A DNA stretch of 64,000 nt from contig NZ_CP135922.1 of NCBI RefSeq assembly GCF_032399705.1, forward strand, positions 2,294,001 through 2,358,000, written 5' to 3'. Of the stretch, positions 9,161 to 17,524 are shown one piece after another; position 1 is the stretch's first letter, and each line of letters opens with the position of its first letter. The stretch comes from Paenibacillus sp. BIC5C1. GTDB lineage: Bacteria > Bacillota > Bacilli > Paenibacillales > Paenibacillaceae. The position numbers and the translations under genes are program-made. The notes below the pieces were generated by a model that was not told the DNA's origin, did no database searches, and worked only from the letters and a program-made list of their open reading frames with translations.

Positions 9161-10156
9161 ATGAAGACACAACCCCAGGTGGGTAAGGGAGCACATCTAG
9201 CGGATGGAAGGGACATACCGGATATATCAGCTCGAAAACGAAAGTCTGTCCTGTACAATCTAGGGAAATTCAAGGTTTTGTATCTCATGTTTCTGCCAGG
9301 CATTTTGTTTCTGCTGGTAAACAACTACATGCCGATGTTCGGCGTTCTGATTGCATTCAAAAATGTAAACTATGCCGACGGTATTTGGGGCAGTCCCTGG
9401 AGCGGCTGGGATAATTTCAAGTATTTATTCTCCACCAGCGATGCTTGGGAGATCACACGTAATACGCTCGCATATAACACCGTATTTATTGCGCTGAATT
9501 TATTTGTAGGTGTAGGACTTGCGATATTGTTGAATGAAGTGAAAAACAAGGCAATGTCCAAATTGTATCAGTCACTCATGCTGCTTCCGTATTTTCTGTC
9601 GATGATCGTAGTCAGCTATCTGGTGCTCGCGTTTCTCGGCAAGGATTCGGGTTTCATGAACTCGACGATTCTTCAGCTCTTTGGCGGACAACCAATTGAT
9701 TGGTATTCAGAGCCCAAGTATTGGCCGTACATTTTGCCGCTGGTGAATACATGGAAAAATATCGGTTATTATGCCGTCATTTATCTGGCAGCGGTGGTAG
9801 GTATCGATGAGGAGTACTATGAAGCAGCTGTGCTGGATGGCGCGAGCAAGTGGCATCAGATTCGCTTCATTACCGTTCCGTTTCTCGTACCGCTAATCGT
9901 GATTATGACTTTGCTGCAGATCGGTCGTATTTTCTACGCGGATTTCAGTCTGTTCTACCAGGTTCCGCTGGAATCGGGCGCATTGTTCCCGGTCACGAAC
10001 GTTCTGGATACGTATGTGTACCGAACCTTCCTTATTGGGGGCGATATCGGGATGTCCTCGGCAGCCGGGCTGTATCAGGCTGTGGTCGGATTTGTACTTG
10101 TACTCGTATCCAATACCATCGTAAGGAGAATGGACAAAGATAATGCATTATTTTGA
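9161..10156 (+). CDS. Sugar ABC transporter permease, LplB/UgpA type (cluster 1)
   Basis: A 331-residue inner-membrane permease with six predicted helices. The first follows a hydrophilic N-terminal tail of about 35 residues. The ABC permease EAA loop is present as EEYYEAAVLDGASKWHQIRFITVPFL, which contacts the ATPase. I take the ATG at 9161, which has GAGGGAGA 8 nt upstream, over an in-frame ATG at 9128. It belongs to the carbohydrate-uptake-1 family (YurN/LplB). The partner permease follows at once and the solute-binding protein comes third. No ATPase gene lies in the cluster; such systems usually share the MsmX/UgpC ATPase encoded elsewhere, which is established for Bacillus and inferred here. 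Confidence 0.92.
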   Translation: MKTQPQVGKGAHLADGRDIPDISARKRKSVLYNLGKFKVLYLMFLPGILFLLVNNYMPMFGVLIAFKNVNYADGIWGSPWSGWDNFKYLFSTSDAWEITRNTLAYNTVFIALNLFVGVGLAILLNEVKNKAMSKLYQSLMLLPYFLSMIVVSYLVLAFLGKDSGFMNSTILQLFGGQPIDWYSEPKYWPYILPLVNTWKNIGYYAVIYLAAVVGIDEEYYEAAVLDGASKWHQIRFITVPFLVPLIVIMTLLQIGRIFYADFSLFYQVPLESGALFPVTNVLDTYVYRTFLIGGDIGMSSAAGLYQAVVGFVLVLVSNTIVRRMDKDNALF

Positions 10157-10173
10157 GAGGAGGCAAGCCAGCT

Positions 10174-11082
10174 GTGAAATCACGTGATCCATTAGCCGTG
10201 TCGCGGCGTTCCGCGTCTATCATACACGCTATGTTTATATTCTATGCCATTGCCTGCATCGTGCCGATCCTGCTTGTCTTCGCGATCTCCTTCTCGGACG
10301 AAACGACGGTTATTGCGAATGGGTATAAGCTGATTCCGGAGAAGTTTAGCCTGACTGCCTATGAGTTTCTGTTCAAGGACATGGATCAGATCATCCATTC
10401 CTATGGCATTTCAATTATCGTAACCGTGATAGGTACAATAACGAGTGTAGCACTGACGGCATTGTACGCGTACCCGCTTTCCCGAAGAGATTTGCCGTAT
10501 CGAGGTTGGTTCGCCTTTTTCATCTTTTTCACCATGCTGTTCAATGGCGGTCTGGTCCCTTGGTACCTCGTCTATGTCAACGTACTGGATTTGAAAAACT
10601 CGATTCTGGCACTAATCATGCCGCTGCTGTTGTCACCGTTCTTCGTGCTGGTCATGCGTACATTCTTCGCTAACTCCATTCCGGTATCGATTCTTGAATC
10701 GGCACGGATTGATGGAGCGGGTGAATTGAGAACGTTTACACGTATCGTGCTTCCGCTCTCCCTTCCGGTGATGGCGACCGTTGCGCTGTTCAGCACATTG
10801 AATTACTGGAACGATTGGTATCTCAGCATGATTTTTATATCTGATAACCGGACGATCAGTCTTCAGTACCTTATGTACCGGACGCTGCTCGATATTCAAT
10901 ATTTAACATCCAACTCCAATGTCTCTTCACAGATTTCGTCACAGGGCGGATTGTTGAATCTGCCGAATAAAACACTGCAAATGGCGATGGCTGTTGTCGG
11001 TATTGGTCCAATCGTACTGGCATATCCATTCTTCCAGCGGTATTTCATCAAAGGCCTAACAGTAGGTGCAGTGAAGGGGTAA
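10174..11082 (+). CDS. Sugar ABC transporter permease, LplC/UgpE/YtcP type (cluster 1)
   Basis: A 302-residue second permease with six helices and the EAA motif ILESARIDGAGELRTFTRIVLPLSLP. It ends KGLTVGAVKG, the normal C-terminal signature of the YtcP/LplC group. The GTG start at 10174 has GAGAGGAGG at 10155-10163; a TTG at 10153 is also in frame but lies within that ribosome binding site. It lies 17 bp after the first permease and forms the heterodimeric channel with it. Confidence 0.92.
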   Translation: MKSRDPLAVSRRSASIIHAMFIFYAIACIVPILLVFAISFSDETTVIANGYKLIPEKFSLTAYEFLFKDMDQIIHSYGISIIVTVIGTITSVALTALYAYPLSRRDLPYRGWFAFFIFFTMLFNGGLVPWYLVYVNVLDLKNSILALIMPLLLSPFFVLVMRTFFANSIPVSILESARIDGAGELRTFTRIVLPLSLPVMATVALFSTLNYWNDWYLSMIFISDNRTISLQYLMYRTLLDIQYLTSNSNVSSQISSQGGLLNLPNKTLQMAMAVVGIGPIVLAYPFFQRYFIKGLTVGAVKG

Positions 11083-11264
11083 CTCCGGCCGGTTAGCGGA
11101 GAGGGTAACGGATAATCGAAGATGGACCTGAGAGGGCATATACAAAAAGCAGCGAGTACAGGCACGCCGGAGGGCCGGCAAGCGAACGGACTTTTGCAGA
11201 TTGGGGAACATTGCGAATTGGGGCAATCGGTTGCAGGGTCTAACATATGACGGGAGGGGTTCAT
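11083..11264 (+). other. Untranslated spacer between permease and binding-protein genes, with hairpins
   Basis: A 182-bp gap inside the operon. It starts with CTCCG...CGGAG (11083-11101) directly after the permease stop and contains another GC-rich inverted stretch (GCCGGAGGGCCGGC, 11165-11178). Neither has a U-run, so they are more likely mRNA-stabilising or processing structures than terminators. They could set a higher level of the binding-protein message. Confidence 0.4.
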
Positions 11265-12794
11265 TTGATTAGAACGTTTAAGGTATGGCCGCGTTTCGCG
11301 GCAGCAGTTATGGCGCTGAGCCTGGTGCTGGCAGGTTGCTCGTCAGACAAAGGCGGTACAACAACACCGGAAGCACAGGGTGGCGGTGCAACGGAGAGTG
11401 GCGGCAAGCCCTATGAAGTGACGTTGTATTATCCAGGGACACCACAGAAAGATGTAGCTCTGGTCGAAGCCGAGATCAACAAAAAGATGGAGCCAAAGAT
11501 CGGGGCAACACTCAAAATCAATGCGATCGACTGGGGTCAGTGGGATAACAAGCTGAATCTTATGATCTCTTCCGGCGAAAAATCAGACATTATTTTCACG
11601 GCGGCTTGGCAGAATTATACGGTCAATGTAGCGAAAGGTGCTTTCTTGCCACTCAATGATCTGCTTGACAAGTACGGGCAGGATATCAAGAAAAATCTCG
11701 ATCCGGCCTTTCTGGAAGGTTCTCAGGTGGATGGGGTGAACTATGGCGTTCCTACCAACAAGGAATTGGCGGCGACGCGTGGTGTGCTGGTACGTAAAGA
11801 TTTGGCTGACAAATACAAGCTTGATCTGACCGCAGTAAAAACGTGGGCTGACCTGGAGCCGCTGCTCAAAACGATCAAGGAAAACGAGCCGGGTGTCACC
11901 CCGTTCTATATGTCCAACACCAATGGTAACGGCCTGCTGGAAAATCTGGACTGGGATTATCTTGGTGATGCATCCGTTCCAGGCGTCATCTCCAAAACAG
12001 CGGGTACAACGACGGTATTGAACGAAGTGGAGACCCCTGAATTCAAGGAAGCTGCTGAGCTTGCACGCAAGTGGTATCAGGCTGGATACATTAACAGTGA
12101 TGCAGCGACTTCCAATGTGTTCCCAAAAGATCAGGCGAAGGCAGGCAAGGCTTTCCTATGGACCGATGGCATGAAGCCGGGCAAGGATAAGGAAGAAGAA
12201 GGGTATGTCGGTTATCCACTGACCCAGATTGAGATGACACAGCCTACGATTACAACCGGGGATGCTTCCGGTGCGATGCTGGCGATCTCCCGTTCCTCTG
12301 AGCAGCCGGAGAAGGCGATGCAAGTCATTAACCTTCTGCATTCCGACAAAGAAATCAACAACCTGCTCAACTTCGGTATTGAAGGCACGCATTATGTAAA
12401 AAAAGACGGACAGGACAACATTATTACCCTCCCGGAAGGGGTGGATGCGAACAGTCGCACATACAATCCAGGCGCACAATGGCAGCTGGGCAACCAGTTC
12501 CTGAACTATCTCTGGGATAATGAAGATCCGCAGAAATGGGAAAAGTTCAAGGAGTTTAATGCCAAAGGCGTTAAGTCACCTGCACTGGGCTTTACGTTCA
12601 ATAGCCAATCCGTCAAAAACGAAATTGCTGCGGTCAACAACGTGAACAAACAGTTCAAACCGGGCATGACCTCGGGTGCAGTAGATCCGAATGAGATGAT
12701 CCCGAAATATCTGGAGAAACTGAAAGCCGCAGGTATTGACAAAATCATTGCAGCCAAACAAGAACAGCTCGACGCATTCCTGTCCAAAAAGTAG
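11265..12794 (+). CDS. Extracellular solute-binding lipoprotein, ABC sugar uptake (cluster 1)
   Basis: A 509-residue lipoprotein. The TTG start at 11265 has GGAGG (11253-11257) 7 nt upstream; an ATG at 11247 lies inside the RBS region. The signal peptide has a basic n-region and ends in the lipobox LVLAGC, so the Cys is acylated and holds the protein on the outer face of the membrane. A Gly/Thr-rich linker follows, then a family-1-type substrate-binding fold (GVNYGVPTNKELAATRGVLVRKDL; PEKAMQVINLLHSD) of the LplA/YtcQ group. As the last gene of the operon it would be the high-level product that binds the oligosaccharide and may also report to the YesM kinase. The ligand is not identifiable. 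Confidence 0.92.
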   Translation: MIRTFKVWPRFAAAVMALSLVLAGCSSDKGGTTTPEAQGGGATESGGKPYEVTLYYPGTPQKDVALVEAEINKKMEPKIGATLKINAIDWGQWDNKLNLMISSGEKSDIIFTAAWQNYTVNVAKGAFLPLNDLLDKYGQDIKKNLDPAFLEGSQVDGVNYGVPTNKELAATRGVLVRKDLADKYKLDLTAVKTWADLEPLLKTIKENEPGVTPFYMSNTNGNGLLENLDWDYLGDASVPGVISKTAGTTTVLNEVETPEFKEAAELARKWYQAGYINSDAATSNVFPKDQAKAGKAFLWTDGMKPGKDKEEEGYVGYPLTQIEMTQPTITTGDASGAMLAISRSSEQPEKAMQVINLLHSDKEINNLLNFGIEGTHYVKKDGQDNIITLPEGVDANSRTYNPGAQWQLGNQFLNYLWDNEDPQKWEKFKEFNAKGVKSPALGFTFNSQSVKNEIAAVNNVNKQFKPGMTSGAVDPNEMIPKYLEKLKAAGIDKIIAAKQEQLDAFLSKK

Positions 12795-12811
12795 ACTTGA
12801 GTTGCAAAACC

Positions 12812-12850
12812 AAAGACGTTTTCGGTTAAAAACCGGAGCGTCTTTTTTTT
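12812..12850 (+). terminator. Rho-independent terminator after cluster 1
   Basis: AAAGACG...CGTCTTT outer stem with an inner CGGTT/AACCG stem, followed by eight T. It ends the first ABC operon. Confidence 0.9.
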
Positions 12851-12917
12851 ATTTGGATCACAAACCATAATAAGGAAAAATATGATATAATCAGGTGGTT
12901 GATTAGGGGGTGTTCGT

Positions 12918-13616
12918 GTGTCGAGAACCAGACTTGTGTTCTCTGCGATGTTATTGCTGTTTGGCATCATTTTTACGTTTAAGCATCACCTCGGTTTCTC
13001 TGTGGGGGACACGATGTTGTCTGCTATAGGCATGTCGCCTTATACCACATCCTACGTAAGTGGTGTTCATATCACGATATTCTTTGGAATGGGAATATTA
13101 GCGTGCAGCTACTATCTTACACGCAAAGAAATCATGCTATTATATCCGGTTTTGGCCAAACGTCTCTGGCTGATTGTTCTCGCTATCGTTCTCAGTTATT
13201 CCTACATGACGGATAAATTAATGTACGTAGCCAAATGGGGAGCTTCCGGTATCAATGGTGTTTCCTATGTCCAAAATGATAGTTCCTGTACCTATGATGT
13301 ACTGGACAATGGTATTACACGAGTAAACTGTGACCTGACACTCAAAAATTACACCCGAGAGTCTGTAGCAGCTGTACTCTTGCCTGATTTGGCCGGCAGT
13401 TACAAACATCATGATGATCCGCTCTATGAATCCCTGCAGTCTGTCGAGCTCAAGCCTGTACATATAGAAATTGAGCCGTATGGAACATTTAAGGGTCAAC
13501 TGGCGTTTTCCGGATTAGCTGACTCCCCGTTGCAAGTGAATGGAAAGCTAACCGATATTGTTTTGGATGTCGCCGTGGATGGAGAGAATACGGTGTTTGA
13601 TTACGATATTCCATAA
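12918..13616 (+). CDS. Membrane protein of unknown function
   Basis: A 232-residue protein with a GTG start and AGGGGG 7 nt upstream. Three hydrophobic segments occupy about residues 5-22, 43-63 and 72-92; the remaining 135 residues are hydrophilic, with two Cys (in SSCTYD and RVNCDLTL, about 121 and 135) and beta-strand-like alternation (NYTRESVAAVLLPDL; PVHIEIEPYGTFKGQL). The soluble half resembles a small extracellular beta-sandwich, but I recognise no family. It stands alone between two terminators, so it is an independent transcription unit unrelated to the two sugar clusters. Confidence 0.65.
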   Translation: MSRTRLVFSAMLLLFGIIFTFKHHLGFSVGDTMLSAIGMSPYTTSYVSGVHITIFFGMGILACSYYLTRKEIMLLYPVLAKRLWLIVLAIVLSYSYMTDKLMYVAKWGASGINGVSYVQNDSSCTYDVLDNGITRVNCDLTLKNYTRESVAAVLLPDLAGSYKHHDDPLYESLQSVELKPVHIEIEPYGTFKGQLAFSGLADSPLQVNGKLTDIVLDVAVDGENTVFDYDIP

Positions 13617-13700
13617 TAGATACTGTGTTAGCAAGATAGAATGAATACATAAGAAGTGTATTTTGAATTAAAAGAAAATATCCAATATATTGTGTTTAGA

Positions 13701-13729
13701 AAAGAGCTGACGGTTGTCGGCTCTTTTTT
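13701..13729 (+). terminator. Rho-independent terminator
   Basis: AAAGAGC...GCTCTTTTTT with a TGAC/GTCG-type extension of the stem. It ends the membrane-protein gene. Confidence 0.85.
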
Positions 13730-13786
13730 GCGTGGAAGTTGCAATTAGTGCAGAAAAGTTGGTTTTGTCACCTTTATGCATCTATA

Positions 13787-13800
13787 TGATAACGCTTACG
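13787..13800 (+). promoter_or_regulatory. cre-like site upstream of galactan cluster
   Basis: TGATAACGCTTACG matches TGNAARCGNWWWCA except at two positions and shares the TGATA variant seen in the cre-like site at 5520. It lies about 150 bp upstream of the kinase start. A role in CcpA-mediated glucose repression is inference. Confidence 0.4.
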
Positions 13801-13885
13801 ATATATATAGAATCTCTTTAATGAGATTAAGTCAGGAGTAACAGTTGAGCTGTAAAACGGATTCGCCCAGAAAAAAAAGTTTATG

Positions 13886-13906
13886 TTTAACGCTTTCATC
13901 GTTAAA
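13886..13906 (+). promoter_or_regulatory. Inverted repeat, candidate operator
   Basis: TTTAACG-CTTTCAT-CGTTAAA is a perfect 7-7-7 inverted repeat 42 bp upstream of the cluster-2 kinase gene. The spacing of half sites fits a dimeric repressor or activator. The binding protein is not known. Confidence 0.4.
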
Positions 13907-13947
13907 ATTAGATTCACTGACTAATGAAGGCAAGGTGAGGTAAGAAG

Positions 13948-15693
13948 ATGTCATACCGGACGAATCTATTTTCCAAAATGGTCATTTTAATTCTAATTAT
14001 GCTTGTTCCAGTCGTCCTGCTGTACTGGTATTCCAACCATAAAACGACAGCAGTTCTACGGGATGAGCTCAATCGCTCAAACAGCAACCAACTGGAGTTT
14101 TTTCAAAATCAAGTGAATACACACATCGAGTTGTTATCCTCATGGCCGAATCTGCTCATTCATGATCCCGATATTGCGAGCTTCCGTCGGATCTACGCCG
14201 ACAGTAAATATTTCGATCTGGACACGATCAATCTGGTTAAACGTATTCAGAACAAGCTGAGTATTCAGGAAAGTTCATCCAACTGGACCACGAAACTGTA
14301 CCTTTATTCGCCGACGCTGGGCAGGGTCATCTCTGAACGAGATGCCGGTTATTACGATCAGCAAACGCTGCGAGGCAACATTTCATCCGGATGGAATGTT
14401 CGAAAGACTCAGGAGGGGGAAGATGATAAATTCATCTTCAGCTGGATCACCGTATCTCCCTACGGCATTAGCGATCCCGCAGCCAATGCGCAGACTGTGA
14501 TCAAGCTTGAATTCGACAGTGACAACATTCGAGATATGCTGGACAAATTTAAGGACGATGGTCGCCACGACCCCTTCTATTACCGGGAAGAGACAGGGGT
14601 AATCTATAACCGAACCTCAGATCGTGCCCTGACAGGTGAGCTGATGGATAATCTGGCTATTGATAAGCTTAAAGATGTCGATAACAGGACGGTAGTCATT
14701 GACGGTGAACCTTACATGGTTAATACGGTAAAGTCCAGCACGACTGGCTGGTATCTAGTTGATTACATGCCATTATCAGCTATTCTGAAGCCGATTCATC
14801 AGTCCAACATATTATTTTATTCGGCCATGATTTGTCTGCTATTAATGAGCTTTGCTGTTGCCTATCTGTTATATGTACAGGTCCAGGTCCCTGTCAAACA
14901 GTTGATTCGTGGATTCCAACGATTGAAGCAGGAGGATTATTCAGTCCGAATTACACCCAAAGGACGCAATGAATTCAGCTTTTTGTCCGAACGATTCAAC
15001 TCCATGGTGGCGCAGATTCAGCAGTTGTTCGAACACGTGTATCTGGAACAGATTCATGTGCGTGAAGCCCGGCTGAAACAGCTGCAATCGCAGATTAATC
15101 CACACTTTTTCTATAATTGTTTCTCATTCATTACGAGCATGGCCAAACTGAAGCGTGTCGATGCTGTCGTTGCTATGTCGCATAATTTGTCCCGATATTA
15201 TCGCTATACAACGAGGCAGGAACGTGACGTGGTGCCGCTCACAGAGGAAATTGAGTTCGTCACCTGTTATCTGGAGATTCAGCAGATGCGCATGGACCGA
15301 ATACGTTTCAAAATTGAATTATCGGAAGACATCCTGAGGCAAGAGGTACCACCTCTCATCGTACAACCACTTGTAGAGAATGCGGTTATTCACGGAATTG
15401 AAACCGATGCCGAAGCTGGGGAAATACGGGTGTCGGGAGAACAGAGAAATGGCATGATGATTCTTACCGTCGATGATGACGGGCAAGGTATGGGTGAGCT
15501 GGACAGGCATATGCTGCTTCACAAACTCACAGGAGGTATGGATCAAGAGATGGGGTGTGGGTTGTGGAACGTCAATCAGCGTCTTCAGCTCAGGTATGGG
15601 GAACAGGCGGGAATTAGCATTACGGAATCACCGCTTGGTGGGTTGCGTGTTACCTTGTCTTGGCCTGCTGCCGAGAAATCTCTTCTTGAATAG
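13948..15693 (+). CDS. YesM-type sensor histidine kinase (galactan cluster)
   Basis: A 581-residue membrane kinase. Helix 1 is at about 12-32, an extracellular sensor follows to about 285, helix 2 is at about 288-310 (ILFYSAMICLLLMSFAVAYLLY), then a HAMP linker, His_kinase with LQSQINPHFFYNCFSFITSM, and HATPase with VQPLVENAVIHGIE and DDDGQGMGE. The fold and motifs match the first kinase but sequence identity is modest, so this is an old paralogue and not a recent duplication. It is followed 84 bp later by its AraC-type regulator and then by ABC genes with galactan hydrolases, so the signal is probably galacto-oligosaccharide. That ligand is inferred from context. Confidence 0.93.
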   Translation: MSYRTNLFSKMVILILIMLVPVVLLYWYSNHKTTAVLRDELNRSNSNQLEFFQNQVNTHIELLSSWPNLLIHDPDIASFRRIYADSKYFDLDTINLVKRIQNKLSIQESSSNWTTKLYLYSPTLGRVISERDAGYYDQQTLRGNISSGWNVRKTQEGEDDKFIFSWITVSPYGISDPAANAQTVIKLEFDSDNIRDMLDKFKDDGRHDPFYYREETGVIYNRTSDRALTGELMDNLAIDKLKDVDNRTVVIDGEPYMVNTVKSSTTGWYLVDYMPLSAILKPIHQSNILFYSAMICLLLMSFAVAYLLYVQVQVPVKQLIRGFQRLKQEDYSVRITPKGRNEFSFLSERFNSMVAQIQQLFEHVYLEQIHVREARLKQLQSQINPHFFYNCFSFITSMAKLKRVDAVVAMSHNLSRYYRYTTRQERDVVPLTEEIEFVTCYLEIQQMRMDRIRFKIELSEDILRQEVPPLIVQPLVENAVIHGIETDAEAGEIRVSGEQRNGMMILTVDDDGQGMGELDRHMLLHKLTGGMDQEMGCGLWNVNQRLQLRYGEQAGISITESPLGGLRVTLSWPAAEKSLLE

Positions 15694-15777
15694 TAGGATA
15701 GAACTAGAGTGTTTAAATGACTACAGCATAAGAACGATAGATTTCATTGCATAACGAAGCGGATAGGAGTGACTGTC

Positions 15778-17400
15778 TTGATTGATATCTTATTGGTGGA
15801 TGATGAAACGTATGTAACGGAAAGTCTGGAATTGACCATTCCCTGGGGCGAGCTCGGGGTGACGACAGTTTTGCGTGCGGCATCTGGCAAGGAAGCGTTG
15901 CGGATCTTAGAAGAGAATGCAGTGGATCTCGTGGTGACCGATATTCGAATGCCGGGCATGTCCGGGCTGGAGCTGGTTGAGGAGGTAAGCAGTCGATGGG
16001 CGCATATACGCTGTATCCTGCTGACCGGACACAGTGATTTTCAATATGCCAAAAAAGCTATCCAACTGCAGGCTGCAGATTATATTCTCAAGCCGGTGAA
16101 CGATGAGGAATTCATGGCTTCGGTCTCTGCTGCCATCACGTCCCTTCGGGATGATTGGGATGAATTTGATAAATACCATCGCTTGTTATACAGCCGGAAG
16201 TCAGATTATAAAATTTTGCGGGAGAATCTGATGCATGATTTGTTATTGGGCCGCGAGATTACAGCACGAGCACTGGGTGAACAGCTTGAGAAGTATGAGA
16301 TTGTGCTTCAGCCGGATCAACCGGCAGTTATGATGCTAATTCGCCTTACAGGCCGGTTCTCGGCAATGGATCAGCAATCACTGGATTTGATGGAGTTTGC
16401 GGTTGGTAATATTGCCGAAGAGGTGTTTGGTCCGCATTTCAACGTATGGTTTGGGCGAGGTCCCCATGAGAGTCTAGTCATGATTATACAGAATCAGGGC
16501 TGGACGGAGCCAGCTCAGACAAATGTGGATGAATTGAAGCAACCAGTTGGGACTTTCCGCGAGCATGTTATTCGATATCTGCAAGGCGATCTGTCCATGG
16601 TGGTGACAGCACCGTTTCAATTTGCCGATCTGACGACCGCTTATCGTAAAGGTTTAGGATCACTCGTTCTATCGGGTCCAGAGGAAAATACGATTATTTA
16701 CATGGATACAGAACTGTCGAAACGACCGGAGAATGATGCGGCTCAAGCGCTTGAAGAGCTCTATAAGCCACCCGTACTGCCTCAATTGCTTGAAACCAAA
16801 CAGTGGGAGGCAGCGGCACGTAAACTGAATGCCGTATTTGATGCAGCAGAACGTGTATGTCTCTCAAGAGAGCATGTATATGAGATGTATTTATCTGTAA
16901 CGAATGCCTTTATGTATATCGCGCACAAGCAAGGACATCTCGTACATGAAATTGATCATGCGGGATTCGACCTGCTGCTCGCTCATCAGTTGATTCAATC
17001 ACCTGACAAACTTCGCCGCTGGGCAACTGAGATGCTTGCCAAGCTGCAGGAGGAGTTATCGGATCACGAAGGAGTACAGAGCCGCAGACACGTCATCAAG
17101 CAGGTTCAGGAGATGGTAACGAGAGACGCAGGACAGGATCTGTCCGTGAAGATGATCGCAGACAAGGTGTATTTGCATCCCGTTTACTTGTCCAAGATCT
17201 ACAAAGCCGAGACAGGTGAGGGGCTGGGCGATTATATGATTCGCATGCGGATGGAGCGTGCATTGTATTTGCTCAAAAACACCAACAAAAAGATATACGA
17301 GATTACGAGTGAGCTAGGGTACCAAAATCCGCAATATTTCAGCAAAATGTTCAAAAAGCATTACGGGATGACACCGAATGAATATCGGGATCAGGCATAA
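15778..17400 (+). CDS. Response regulator, REC plus AraC-type DNA-binding domain (galactan cluster)
   Basis: A 540-residue regulator. The TTG start at 15778 with AGGAG (15765-15769) 8 nt upstream gives the normal MIDILLVDDE opening; an in-frame GTG at 15769 overlaps that ribosome binding site. The receiver has Asp55 in VVTDIRMPG and Lys in ILKPVND; the centre is a long helical region; the C-terminal AraC domain contains HPVYLSKIYKAETGEG and GYQNPQYFSKMFKKHYGMTPNEY. It probably activates the binding-protein promoter just downstream, where a good -10 has no matching -35. Confidence 0.93.
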   Translation: MIDILLVDDETYVTESLELTIPWGELGVTTVLRAASGKEALRILEENAVDLVVTDIRMPGMSGLELVEEVSSRWAHIRCILLTGHSDFQYAKKAIQLQAADYILKPVNDEEFMASVSAAITSLRDDWDEFDKYHRLLYSRKSDYKILRENLMHDLLLGREITARALGEQLEKYEIVLQPDQPAVMMLIRLTGRFSAMDQQSLDLMEFAVGNIAEEVFGPHFNVWFGRGPHESLVMIIQNQGWTEPAQTNVDELKQPVGTFREHVIRYLQGDLSMVVTAPFQFADLTTAYRKGLGSLVLSGPEENTIIYMDTELSKRPENDAAQALEELYKPPVLPQLLETKQWEAAARKLNAVFDAAERVCLSREHVYEMYLSVTNAFMYIAHKQGHLVHEIDHAGFDLLLAHQLIQSPDKLRRWATEMLAKLQEELSDHEGVQSRRHVIKQVQEMVTRDAGQDLSVKMIADKVYLHPVYLSKIYKAETGEGLGDYMIRMRMERALYLLKNTNKKIYEITSELGYQNPQYFSKMFKKHYGMTPNEYRDQA

Positions 17401-17482
17401 TTTCAACATCATTCCAATATATAGGTTGCCAAAGGTGCAGAAATCTTGTTTTCGTGACATAGGCTGAAAGACCCGGCAGGCC

Positions 17483-17488
17483 TATAAT
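17483..17488 (+). promoter_or_regulatory. Candidate -10 box for galactan binding-protein gene
   Basis: TATAAT lies 36 bp upstream of the start codon. The hexamer 17 bp further upstream (TAGGCT) is a poor -35, consistent with a promoter that depends on the AraC-type regulator encoded immediately upstream. Confidence 0.45.
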
Positions 17489-17524
17489 GAAAGGGTAACC
17501 AAAATGATTGAAGGGGGAACAACA

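Larger units (their letters stand above)
13617..13947 (+). other. Intergenic region upstream of galactan cluster
   Basis: A 331-bp non-coding stretch holding the terminator of the upstream gene, a cre-like site and an inverted repeat (listed separately). It is AT-rich with no open frame of note. Confidence 0.6.

Noticed and set aside
11083..11101. Terminator between permease and binding-protein genes in cluster 1
   Set aside because: CTCCG/CGGAG hairpin has no U tail; kept only as a possible processing structure.
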